Below are positions 1 through 5,559 of a stretch of 6,176 nucleotides of DNA, in pieces. The notes beneath the pieces are model-generated. The model ran no database searches. It was not told the DNA's origin and saw only the letters and a list, made by a program, of their open reading frames with translations. The number at the start of each line of letters is the position of its first letter. Position 1 is the stretch's first letter. The stretch is from the NCBI GenBank assembly GCA_011375045.1, contig DRNB01000100.1, positions 1 to 6,176 on the forward strand, read 5' to 3'. Position numbers and translations under genes: made by a program. The DNA comes from Aquifex aeolicus (lineage in GTDB: Bacteria; Aquificota; Aquificia; Aquificales; Aquificaceae).

Positions 1-90
1 GAGGACGTCGATGGGGTGATCTCCGCAATAGAGTGGGCACGTCTCAGGGTCAGGGAGATTTACGAGAGTGAGTATGCAGGAGCGCTGTAG
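1..90 (+). CDS. C-terminal end of an unidentified protein (partial)
   Basis: The first frame is open from the window edge to a TAG at 88-90 and encodes 29 residues, ending EYAGAL. The peptide looks like an amphipathic helix (SAIEWARLRVREIYE). Its codons match the neighbouring genes: AGG for arginine, GAG for glutamate, ATA for isoleucine. That supports a real gene end, but 30 open codons alone are weak evidence. I do not recognise the family. The gene converges on the leftward cluster and its last 41 bases overlap the 3' end of the membrane-protein gene, which is unusual and leaves no room for a terminator between them. Whether this tail is genuine depends on sequence left of the window. Confidence 0.5.
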   Translation, partial: EDVDGVISAIEWARLRVREIYESEYAGAL

Positions 91-970
91 CGGGCGCACC
101 CCACAGGAAGGAAGAGATCAGCAGAAACGTATGGGCTAAGAACCCCGCCTTCAGAGCCTCCTTCACCTCCAGTCCCGTAGCCCTGAGGGGGAGGACAAAA
201 CCCGCCTCATAGGTTCCGAAACCCATAAAACCGTGAACGGGCAGGACGGTGGTCAGCTCACCCCCCGCAAAGCCAAAGGTGAAGAGGAAGGGATCCACCT
301 CAAGCAGATGATTTACAAGCACGTAAAGGGAGAGGGCTTTCAGAAGCAGGCTGAGGAGGGAGGCGATCAGCAGCTTAAGGGACACGGCAGGGGTAAGCTC
401 TCTGTCGAGGAAAGTCCTGAACTCGCCGAGCTTTCCCCGGACCGGCAGGATCAGTCTGAGGTAGGGAATCAGAAGGGATACCGTCAGAAGCGCGCCGATG
501 CCGGGAAGGAGAAGAATAGGGGCGGATACGAGCAGGTAGGAGATCAGGAAGAGAGCACAGAGGGCGAGGAGATCGTAAAGTCTTCCCGCAAGGAAGGACC
601 ACAGGGATATACCCAGACCGAGCCCGAGCCTGCGGGTGTAGTAAAACCAGCTTAGCTCCCCCGTGCGTGCGGGCAGCAGGTTGTTGAAGAGTATGTTTGC
701 GGAGTTTACGAGAAACAGCTTCCCGAAGGGGGCGTCTCCGAGGAGGATCTTCCAGCGCAGGGTTCTTCCTGCCTGAGAGAGGCTGTAGAGGATAAAGGAG
801 AGGAGGAAGGTCTCCGCGCCCGCGGAGGAAAAAACCCTCAGAAGCTCCTCCGGAGGTATAAGGTAGAGCAGGATCGCCCCGAAAGCTCCGGAGATGAGCA
901 GGGAGACAACGAGTTTCAGAATCAATCTTCCGGAGGAACGTCGTGGACCACCACCGGAGATCCCGCCCAC
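50..970 (-). CDS. Flippase-like integral membrane protein (LPG synthase transmembrane / UPF0104 family)
   Basis: A hydrophobic protein of up to 306 residues with about seven or eight likely membrane segments (roughly residues 17-38, 52-68, 85-98, 120-147, 150-175, 198-222, 237-262 and 273-296). Family-typical motifs are visible: R69/R72-W73 after the second segment, NNLLPARTGE at 96-105, and GFGTYEAG at 250-257 with E255. The family includes the membrane domain of MprF and stand-alone proteins thought to move or shield lipid-linked substrates in the cytoplasmic membrane; the substrate here is unknown. It is the last gene of the dnaN cluster. The start is ambiguous. GTG at 968-970 gives a 49-base overlap with the upstream oxidoreductase and a Gly/Arg-rich leader. 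TTG at 923-925 (residue 16) overlaps that gene's stop codon by two bases and begins just before the first membrane segment, giving 291 residues. Neither start has a convincing ribosome binding site. Confidence 0.83.
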   Translation of the reverse strand: MGGISGGGPRRSSGRLILKLVVSLLISGAFGAILLYLIPPEELLRVFSSAGAETFLLSFILYSLSQAGRTLRWKILLGDAPFGKLFLVNSANILFNNLLPARTGELSWFYYTRRLGLGLGISLWSFLAGRLYDLLALCALFLISYLLVSAPILLLPGIGALLTVSLLIPYLRLILPVRGKLGEFRTFLDRELTPAVSLKLLIASLLSLLLKALSLYVLVNHLLEVDPFLFTFGFAGGELTTVLPVHGFMGFGTYEAGFVLPLRATGLEVKEALKAGFLAHTFLLISSFLWGAPATALLHTHSRKSP

Positions 971-1530
971 TCGGAGAGGATATCGATGGCTACCTGAACG
1001 CCGGACCCCGCCGCGGTTGCGAACATGGAACTTACACCTGCAAGCAGACCCGCCACAAAGAGTCCGTCCCTTACCCTGTAGCTTCCATCGTGCTCTATCA
1101 TGATCCTGCCCGGTTTGGGCGAGCGGGTGTTCTCGACGACCCTGACCCCCTCACACTCTATATCGAACCTGTGAAAGCCCGTTGCCAGAACAACGAACTC
1201 GGAGGTGAACTCCCTTCCTCCCTCGCTCAGCACCCTGAAGTTTCCCTTTTCCCCTTCCACCTTTACAGCCTTCTCCTGGAGGAAGTCAACACCTCCCCAC
1301 CTGCGAACCTGCTCCTCCAGCTTCTTCAGAAGATCCCTTCCGTAGGTCCCCTCCTCCACGCCGGGCACGTTTTTGAAGAGAGCCCTGTTCATATCGGAGC
1401 GCCCCGTATCCAGAAGAAGATAGCGTCTGTCCTCAGCCCACTCCCATCCTCTACCCCTTGCGGAGGCAAGGGTGAGAACACAGGCAAGCCCGCTCGCTCC
1501 TCCGCCGATCACTATCACATCGTACCTCAT
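922..1530 (-). CDS. Small FAD-dependent oxidoreductase, thioredoxin-reductase-like FAD domain only
   Basis: A 202-residue flavoprotein. A dinucleotide-binding GGGASG motif follows the first strand at residues 9-14. The second FAD hallmark, VVLATGFHRFD, is at 113-123. The C-terminal DGLFVAGLLAG-type segment, where an aspartate contacts the flavin in the thioredoxin reductase family, starts near 155 and runs into a helix near 175-187. Thioredoxin reductases have about 310 residues, with an inserted NADPH domain and a CxxC pair. Both are missing here, so it is unlikely to be a standard thioredoxin reductase and its electron donor is unknown. The ATG lies 10 bases after the sbcD stop. A purine-rich GGAGGAGGGGG is present but ends 15 bases upstream, so translation may be coupled to sbcD. 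The FAD fold is clear; the reaction cannot be assigned. Confidence 0.85.
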   Translation of the reverse strand: MRYDVIVIGGGASGLACVLTLASARGRGWEWAEDRRYLLLDTGRSDMNRALFKNVPGVEEGTYGRDLLKKLEEQVRRWGGVDFLQEKAVKVEGEKGNFRVLSEGGREFTSEFVVLATGFHRFDIECEGVRVVENTRSPKPGRIMIEHDGSYRVRDGLFVAGLLAGVSSMFATAAGSGVQVAIDILSEWAGSPVVVHDVPPED

Positions 1531-1540
1531 GATTAGGCTA

Positions 1541-2668
1541 TTATACCCCCTCCTCCGCTCTGCTCAGAAGCTCCAGAAAGACCTTTTCGATATTCCGGGG
1601 AAGGCTACCTCCGTAGGAGATCCTGTGATACTCCCGGTAGAGCTGGAGGGGATCGAGTCCCCGTGGAACGTCCCAGCTCTCGCTCCTGCCGGACTCGGAG
1701 ACCTGCTCGATCCTGAGGATTTTCTCCCCCAGCTCCTCTCTGATTTTCTCGACCACAAGGGGAAGGGATCCCTTCTCCTCCACCCTGAGAACTATCTTGA
1801 TGTAGCCCGAAACGCCCTTCATCTCCCCGATTCTGCGGACGGCTTCCCCCTGGGTAAGCTCGAAGACGTGCAGGGGGTTCCTGAGATCCAGTCTTACGGG
1901 TTCTACCCTCGGTGGTCCGTCCTCCAGGAGAACAAGGTTGACGAACTTGTCCTCCCCCGCTTCGGAGAAGTCTAACTGATACAGGGTGCCCGAATACCAG
2001 GCGCAGACGGAAGCGCCCTCTATCCTCTGGTTCCTGTGAACGTGTCCGAGGGCTATGTAGTCGAAGGTGTCCGGAAGGCTTGCGGGCAGGACGGCGTAGT
2101 GCTGGGTCAGGGACGCCTCCCTCTCCGTGTTGGTGTATCTGGCACCCGCTATGAAAAGGTGGGTCAGGAGAACCCTCCGTCTGCCCTCCGACGCCTTCTC
2201 CGCAAGGTAGGAGAGGAACTTTTCCACGAGATCCGCGTAACGCAGGCGGGAATCCTCCCCCACGGCGGTCAGAACCCTCTCCGAGGGGTAGGGGAGACAG
2301 GCGATCCTCAGATCTCCGGAGACGTAAAGGCACCTCTCCCTGCTGGGTCTGTCGTAGATGTGAACGTTGGCAAGCTCTGTGAGACCCCTTATGCTCTTCA
2401 TGAAGTCGTAGCTGTCGTGGTTACCCGCCACCACCACCACCTCGGTTTTCAGCTCCCTGAGCTTCAGGAAGAATTCGAAGATCAGCTCCTTGGATTCGTT
2501 GTCGGGGTTGGCTTTGTCGAACACGTCCCCCGCTATGAGGAGGAGATCCACGCCGCTTTCCCGGCACAGGGAGATCACCTGCTCGAGGGCGTGGTGGAGG
2601 TCCGGATTTCTGCTCACCCTCCCCAGAGTTTTTCCCGCGTGAAGGTCAGCTATGTGCAAGAGTCTCAT
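1541..2668 (-). CDS. sbcD: DNA double-strand break repair nuclease SbcD (Mre11-type)
   Basis: A 375-residue metallophosphoesterase with all nuclease motifs in order: ADLH (D8, H10), AGDVFD (D48), GNHD (N83, H84, D85), LLTH (H170) and GHVH (H209, H211). These residues bind two manganese ions in the family. Residues 1 to about 270 are the nuclease core; the rest matches the capping and C-terminal region of SbcD. With the SMC-like ATPase SbcC, the complex cleaves hairpins, blocked ends and palindrome-derived structures in DNA. Length is close to the usual 380-400 residues. The ATG overlaps the upstream LOG gene by 23 bases and has a GAGGA ribosome binding site just before it. SbcC, which commonly follows SbcD, is not the next gene: a flavoprotein is, and SbcC is nowhere in the window. 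Confidence 0.95.
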   Translation of the reverse strand: MRLLHIADLHAGKTLGRVSRNPDLHHALEQVISLCRESGVDLLLIAGDVFDKANPDNESKELIFEFFLKLRELKTEVVVVAGNHDSYDFMKSIRGLTELANVHIYDRPSRERCLYVSGDLRIACLPYPSERVLTAVGEDSRLRYADLVEKFLSYLAEKASEGRRRVLLTHLFIAGARYTNTEREASLTQHYAVLPASLPDTFDYIALGHVHRNQRIEGASVCAWYSGTLYQLDFSEAGEDKFVNLVLLEDGPPRVEPVRLDLRNPLHVFELTQGEAVRRIGEMKGVSGYIKIVLRVEEKGSLPLVVEKIREELGEKILRIEQVSESGRSESWDVPRGLDPLQLYREYHRISYGGSLPRNIEKVFLELLSRAEEGV

Positions 2669-3404
2669 GGTTCCTCATGATCCTTCTGAGCTTCTCCATG
2701 AAGGCTGTCTCCTCGCCGTAGTATTCCTGAAGGTAGCGGTACTTCTCCCTGCTCCGTTCGTATATAAGCTCCGCTACCTCGGCGGGTGTCTCCACCAGAC
2801 TTATCAGGTCTATATCCTCCCTGCTTATGGTTCCAAAGCGCACCATGACCTTTTCCATGAACTCCAAGAGGGGCTTCCAGTACTCCCCTCCCACGAGGAT
2901 CAGGGGGAACCTGTAGCTCTTTCCCGTCTGTATTAGCGTGAGGGCTTCGAAAAGTTCGTCCATGGTTCCGAAACCTCCGGGAAAGATCACGTAGGCGAGG
3001 GAGTACTTGAGGAGCATGACCTTCCGGACGAAAAAGTAGTTGAAGCGCAGGGAAAGGTTCTGGTATCTGTTGGGGTGCTGTTCCGTGGGGATCTCTATGT
3101 TCAGACCCACGGAGGTCGCTCCGCTGTCGTGGGCTCCCCTGTTTGCCGCCTCCATTATACCGGGTCCGCCGCCGGTTATTATGGTGTAGCCGAGCTTTCC
3201 CAGATTGAAAGCGGTCTCGTAAGCCAGCCTGTAGTATTTGTCCTGCTCCCTGCTTCTGGAGCTTCCGAAGAAGGTTACCGCAGGTCCTATATCCGCGAGT
3301 TCATCGAAACCCTGAACAAACTCGCTCATTATCTTGAGGACTCTCCAGGTGTCCCCCTGCCGGAGCTTGAGTTCCTCTATGATCCTCAGGCTATCCTTAC
3401 TCAT
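2646..3404 (-). CDS. LOG family protein (putative nucleoside 5'-monophosphate phosphoribohydrolase)
   Basis: A 252-residue Rossmann-like protein of the LOG / TIGR00730 group, once called lysine decarboxylase-like. The two signatures are present: GGGPGIMEAANRGA at residues 78-91 and PGGFGTMDE at 142-150, with an Arg-Lys pair at 127-128 in the active-site region. Characterised members release the base from cytokinin riboside monophosphate or from AMP and other nucleotides; the bacterial role is often nucleotide turnover. About 40 residues precede the fold and a basic, aromatic helical tail follows it, as in the larger members. The ATG has an AAGGA ribosome binding site five bases upstream, lying inside the last codons of the 74-residue gene, and the genes overlap by 8 bases. 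Family assignment is firm; the true substrate is not known. Confidence 0.92.
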   Translation of the reverse strand: MSKDSLRIIEELKLRQGDTWRVLKIMSEFVQGFDELADIGPAVTFFGSSRSREQDKYYRLAYETAFNLGKLGYTIITGGGPGIMEAANRGAHDSGATSVGLNIEIPTEQHPNRYQNLSLRFNYFFVRKVMLLKYSLAYVIFPGGFGTMDELFEALTLIQTGKSYRFPLILVGGEYWKPLLEFMEKVMVRFGTISREDIDLISLVETPAEVAELIYERSREKYRYLQEYYGEETAFMEKLRRIMRNHETLAHS

Positions 3405-3621
3405 AGATGTCCTTGATCATCTGGTTGAGCTTCAGATCCTCCGCGTTTACGGAGGTGTTCACCTTCACAGGGTAGCGGACCGGCTTCCGGGATCCGGCCT
3501 TTTTCTTGTACTTGACGCTTTTCTTCGTTTTGGCAACGTAGGTTTTCTTTTTCTTCACCTCCGCTCCCCACAGGGGAAGCAGGAGAACAAACAGACTCAG
3601 AAAAAGAGAAAGAGACCTCAT
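3397..3621 (-). CDS. Small lysine-rich exported protein of unknown function
   Basis: A 74-residue protein. Residues 1-20 form a clear Sec signal peptide: MRS, a leucine/phenylalanine core, then WGA with probable cleavage after A20. The mature part of about 54 residues contains roughly 15 lysines plus arginines and tyrosines, mostly in KKKK, TKKS and YKKKAG clusters, then a less basic tail (NAEDLKLNQMIKDIYE) likely to be helical. There are no cysteines, so no lipoprotein signal or disulfide. I do not recognise a family. It sits 12 bases after dnaN and overlaps the LOG gene by 8 bases. An AGGGGGG tract seven bases before the ATG can serve as ribosome binding site. Signal peptide, ribosome binding site and tight spacing make it a credible gene. 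It may bind polyanions such as nucleic acid or surface polymers, but that is a guess from charge. Confidence 0.75.
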   Translation of the reverse strand: MRSLSLFLSLFVLLLPLWGAEVKKKKTYVAKTKKSVKYKKKAGSRKPVRYPVKVNTSVNAEDLKLNQMIKDIYE

Positions 3622-3633
3622 GAATCGACCCCC

Positions 3634-4725
3634 CTAAAGGCGCATCGGCATAATTATACATCTGTAAGGATCCTTCTCGTAGTCGTCGGCTTCGAGCAGG
3701 GCTGCGGTGTCCGGAGTTGTGAACCTGAACCAGACCTTTTCCGAGTCGAAGGCGTCCAGAGCTTCGAGGACGTATCTGCCGTTGAAACCTATCTCGAAGG
3801 GCTCACCCGTGTAGTCCACGTCGATCTCCTCCCTTCCCTCACCGAACTCGGGGTCCGCAAACTCGAAAACCGCAAGGTTGTCCCCCACCGCTATCTTCAC
3901 GGGGAACAGCTTACCCTCCCCGAGTCCCGCGAGCCTTTTGAGGGCGCGCCGTGCCTCCTCCACCTCGAGGAGAACCTCAGCCGCAAACTCGGTGGGTATG
4001 ACCGCGAGGTAGTCAGGATACTCACCCTCCAGGAGTCTGATCACGAGCCTCCAGTCCTCCCCGCTGAAGGAGGCAAAGCTCCCGTCCTCACTCCTCGCTA
4101 CGCTGATCTCCTCCACGCCGGTCAGGAGCCTCTGGATCACCCTGAGGCTTTTGCGGGGAACAAGGAGCTCGAAGGGGAAGGATCCCTCCGGCTCGTAGAG
4201 GGCTAACCTGTGTCCGTCCGAACCTACGAAGTGGATCCTGTCCTCGTGTCCCCTCATGAACATACCCTGAAGGGACACTCTGGTCTCCTCCTTTGCTATG
4301 GCGTACTCCGTTTTCTCTATACCCTGAAGGATCAGGTTCCCCTCCACCTTCTCTCCACCCTCGGGAGGGGAGGGAAACTCGGGAAAGTCCTCGGGGGAAA
4401 CGGTGGGCAGTTTGAACCGGCTCCTGCCGCCTGTGATGATGAGCCGATCCTCCTCCCGCTCCAGCCGGATGAGGGCTGAGGTGAGGTTCCTGACTATATC
4501 GGAGAGGCTCCGGGAGCTCACGCACAGGGAGCCTTCCTCCAGGACGTCCGCTCTGATCTTCAGGAGGAGGTAGTTCTCGAGATCCGTAGCCTTCACCGTG
4601 AGGGTGTCTCCCTCTGCGCTCAGAAGGAAGTTGGTGAGTATGGGCAGGGCGGACTTCTTCTCCGTAGCCTCCCGGGCTTTTCTGAGGGCTTCCTCAAAGA
4701 TCTCCCTGTCGATTTCGATCTTCAT
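3634..4725 (-). CDS. dnaN: DNA polymerase III beta subunit (sliding clamp)
   Basis: A 363-residue protein matching the normal clamp length and fold of three repeated domains (about 1-120, 121-245 and 246-363). Recognisable signatures are [10 protein letters not shown] near 26-35, ATDLE at 46-50, the conserved SDGHRLAL at 169-176, and the universal clamp C-terminus MPMRL at 359-363, which lines the peptide-binding pocket used by polymerases and loader. It acts as a dimeric ring around DNA, holding polymerase III on the template and recruiting repair proteins. The ATG is supported by a strong ribosome binding site at 4731-4736. It is the first gene of the leftward cluster. dnaA, recF and gyrB, its common neighbours in many bacteria, are not next to it in this window, so nothing here marks a replication origin. 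Confidence 0.97.
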   Translation of the reverse strand: MKIEIDREIFEEALRKAREATEKKSALPILTNFLLSAEGDTLTVKATDLENYLLLKIRADVLEEGSLCVSSRSLSDIVRNLTSALIRLEREEDRLIITGGRSRFKLPTVSPEDFPEFPSPPEGGEKVEGNLILQGIEKTEYAIAKEETRVSLQGMFMRGHEDRIHFVGSDGHRLALYEPEGSFPFELLVPRKSLRVIQRLLTGVEEISVARSEDGSFASFSGEDWRLVIRLLEGEYPDYLAVIPTEFAAEVLLEVEEARRALKRLAGLGEGKLFPVKIAVGDNLAVFEFADPEFGEGREEIDVDYTGEPFEIGFNGRYVLEALDAFDSEKVWFRFTTPDTAALLEADDYEKDPYRCIIMPMRL

Positions 4726-4730
4726 TCCCT

Positions 4731-4736
4731 TCCTCC
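4731..4736 (-). promoter_or_regulatory. Ribosome binding site of dnaN
   Basis: On the - strand, GGAGGA stands five bases before the dnaN ATG. This near-perfect Shine-Dalgarno sequence fixes the start and suggests strong translation. Confidence 0.85.
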
Positions 4737-4752
4737 GGGGGATTATTCTTAG

Positions 4753-4761
4753 ATTTTACCA
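4753..4761 (-). promoter_or_regulatory. Possible extended -10 promoter for the dnaN cluster
   Basis: Reading leftward, TGG-TAAAAT fits an extended -10 element (TGn followed by a hexamer one base from TATAAT). It would start transcription near 4746, about 20 bases before the dnaN ATG. No good -35 hexamer lies 16-18 bases further upstream, so the call depends on the extended -10 alone. It is the best candidate for the whole six-gene cluster, because the downstream junctions leave no space for separate promoters. Confidence 0.4.
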
Positions 4762-4792
4762 GTTTGCGCTCCGGGTTTCCTTCCGTCTCCCT

Positions 4793-4819
4793 TAAACTTT
4801 CACGTTTTATTCACGATAA
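4793..4819 (+). promoter_or_regulatory. Candidate sigma-28 (FliA) promoter upstream of the pilin gene
   Basis: TAAACTTT at 4793-4800, an 11-base spacer, then CACGATAA at 4812-4819. The sigma-28 consensus known from enteric flagellar genes is TAAAGTTT-N11-GCCGATAA. The match is 7 of 8 in the -35 part and 6 of 8 in the -10 part, with the spacer exact and the core CGATAA intact. Transcription would begin around 4826, giving a leader of about 40 bases that carries the pilin ribosome binding site. No convincing sigma-70 pair or sigma-54 (GG-N10-GC) element is visible in the same gap. The match is by eye and untested. Confidence 0.55.
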
Positions 4820-4848
4820 ATAACTATGCTTAGAGTGTGAAAAATTTT

Positions 4849-4858
4849 AAAGGAGGTG
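4849..4858 (+). promoter_or_regulatory. Ribosome binding site of the pilin gene (decides its start)
   Basis: AAAGGAGGTG is a nearly complete complement of the 16S rRNA 3' end, with GGAGG eight bases before the ATG at 4865. It rules out the in-frame GTG at 4856-4858, which lies inside this element. Its strength fits a highly expressed structural protein. Confidence 0.88.
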
Positions 4859-4864
4859 TGTGCC

Positions 4865-5509
4865 ATGCGAGACTTTTACGAAGCCTTCAGAAGGTCGGAG
4901 AGGCTCAACAGGGAGAGGGGTTTCACCCTCATCGAGCTCCTCGTTGTCATCGCCATCATCGCCATACTGGCGGCAATAGCCATACCGCAGTTTGCGAAGT
5001 ACAGGATGCGGGCTTTTAACAGCGCAGCGGAGTCGGATCTGAGAAATCTGGCAACAGCACAGGAAGCGCTCTTTGCGGACAACATGATATACGGTGTAAC
5101 CGAAGATGGAAACACTCTGCCAGGTAGTGGAAGTACGGGAGGTAACGGTGCCGTGGTTGATGGTCCAACTCCAGCAGCTACAGAAGCTCAAGCGGGTGGT
5201 TTAATTACAGCAACTATTCCCGGTACTACGCAGAATGTAGGAATAGGTATAGCCGTAAGCAACAATGTGGATGTAGTAGCTTCAACACCCACCGATGATC
5301 TGAGTAATTACGTAGCTCTCGCTCACCACAACCAAGGTGATACGGTATATGGTAAGGACTCTGATTCAACGTCTATTTACAGATGTAAGGATGATGCTTT
5401 TGTAGGGGATACTGTGGGTTCAATTCCTGTAGGTGCGCCTGGTATTACCCCAAATAATGATGATTTTAACGGCGTAACTTGTGGTGATCTTGGATGGATC
5501 GCTCAGTAA
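4865..5509 (+). CDS. Type IV pilin (prepilin) precursor
   Basis: A 214-residue prepilin. The 19-residue charged leader (six arginines and four acidic residues) ends in RERG, and prepilin peptidase should cut between G19 and F20. The mature N-terminus FTLIELLVV has F1 and E5 of mature pilins, followed by a hydrophobic helix ending AIAIPQFAKYRMRA, then a conserved helical stretch (AAESDLRNLATAQEALFADN). The mature protein is about 195 residues, longer than the usual ~150. The middle is rich in Gly, Ser, Thr, Ala and Pro; near the end C174 and C206 could form the disulfide-bounded D-region of type IV pilins. The leader is long for a type IVa pilin although the helix is IVa-like. G+C falls from about 54% in the first 240 bases to about 47% after 5100. 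It could be the major pilin or a pseudopilin; the strong ribosome binding site favours an abundant subunit. Confidence 0.93.
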   Translation: MRDFYEAFRRSERLNRERGFTLIELLVVIAIIAILAAIAIPQFAKYRMRAFNSAAESDLRNLATAQEALFADNMIYGVTEDGNTLPGSGSTGGNGAVVDGPTPAATEAQAGGLITATIPGTTQNVGIGIAVSNNVDVVASTPTDDLSNYVALAHHNQGDTVYGKDSDSTSIYRCKDDAFVGDTVGSIPVGAPGITPNNDDFNGVTCGDLGWIAQ

Positions 5510-5520
5510 TCCAGTAAACG

Positions 5521-5542
5521 GCGCACCCCGCCCGGGGTGCGC
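5521..5542 (+). terminator. GC-rich hairpin after the pilin gene (attenuator or mRNA-stabilising stem)
   Basis: GCGCACCCC (5521-5529) and GGGGTGCGC (5534-5542) form a perfect 9-base-pair stem around the loop GCCC, starting 12 bases after the pilin stop. The following bases, TGTGATTAAATG, contain no run of T, so it is not a textbook intrinsic terminator. It may stabilise the 3' end of a pilin-only mRNA while letting part of the transcription continue into the ABC gene 18 bases beyond. The structure is certain at sequence level; its role is inferred. Confidence 0.6.
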
Positions 5543-5559
5543 TGTGATTAAATGATCTA

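Noticed and set aside
94..102. GCGCACCCC also found in the hairpin at 5521-5529, considered as a dispersed repeat
   Set aside because: Only nine GC-rich bases are shared and there is no paired arm at the first site; chance is sufficient.
1540..1545. Perfect TATAAT on the - strand before the oxidoreductase gene
   Set aside because: It is formed by the last codon and stop of sbcD, sits only 9 bases before the ATG, and no -35 element is evident; too close to serve as a normal promoter.
943..1975. Two + strand frames (943-1536 and 1472-1975) opposite the oxidoreductase and the end of sbcD
   Set aside because: Antisense to genes with clear motifs, no recognisable domain and no convincing ribosome binding sites.
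1605..2333. 242-codon - strand frame inside sbcD
   Set aside because: Another frame of the same strand within a real gene; the Pro/Gly/Arg-rich product is typical of a GC-rich out-of-frame translation.
2036..2680. 214-codon + strand frame opposite sbcD
   Set aside because: Fully antisense to sbcD, which carries all the nuclease motifs; the His/Val-rich translation is an artefact of the opposite strand.
3334..4206. 290-codon open frame on the + strand across the dnaN, small-protein and LOG genes
   Set aside because: It lies antisense to three well-supported genes, crosses their boundaries, and its translation shows no recognisable domain; long antisense frames are expected in GC-rich coding DNA.
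4856..4864. GTG at 4856 as pilin start (three residues longer)
   Set aside because: The GTG overlaps the Shine-Dalgarno sequence itself; the ATG at 4865 has ideal spacing.
3634..4864. Replication origin next to dnaN
   Set aside because: No cluster of DnaA boxes or DnaA/GyrB genes is seen, and the adjacent gap is only 139 bases with a promoter and two ribosome binding sites.
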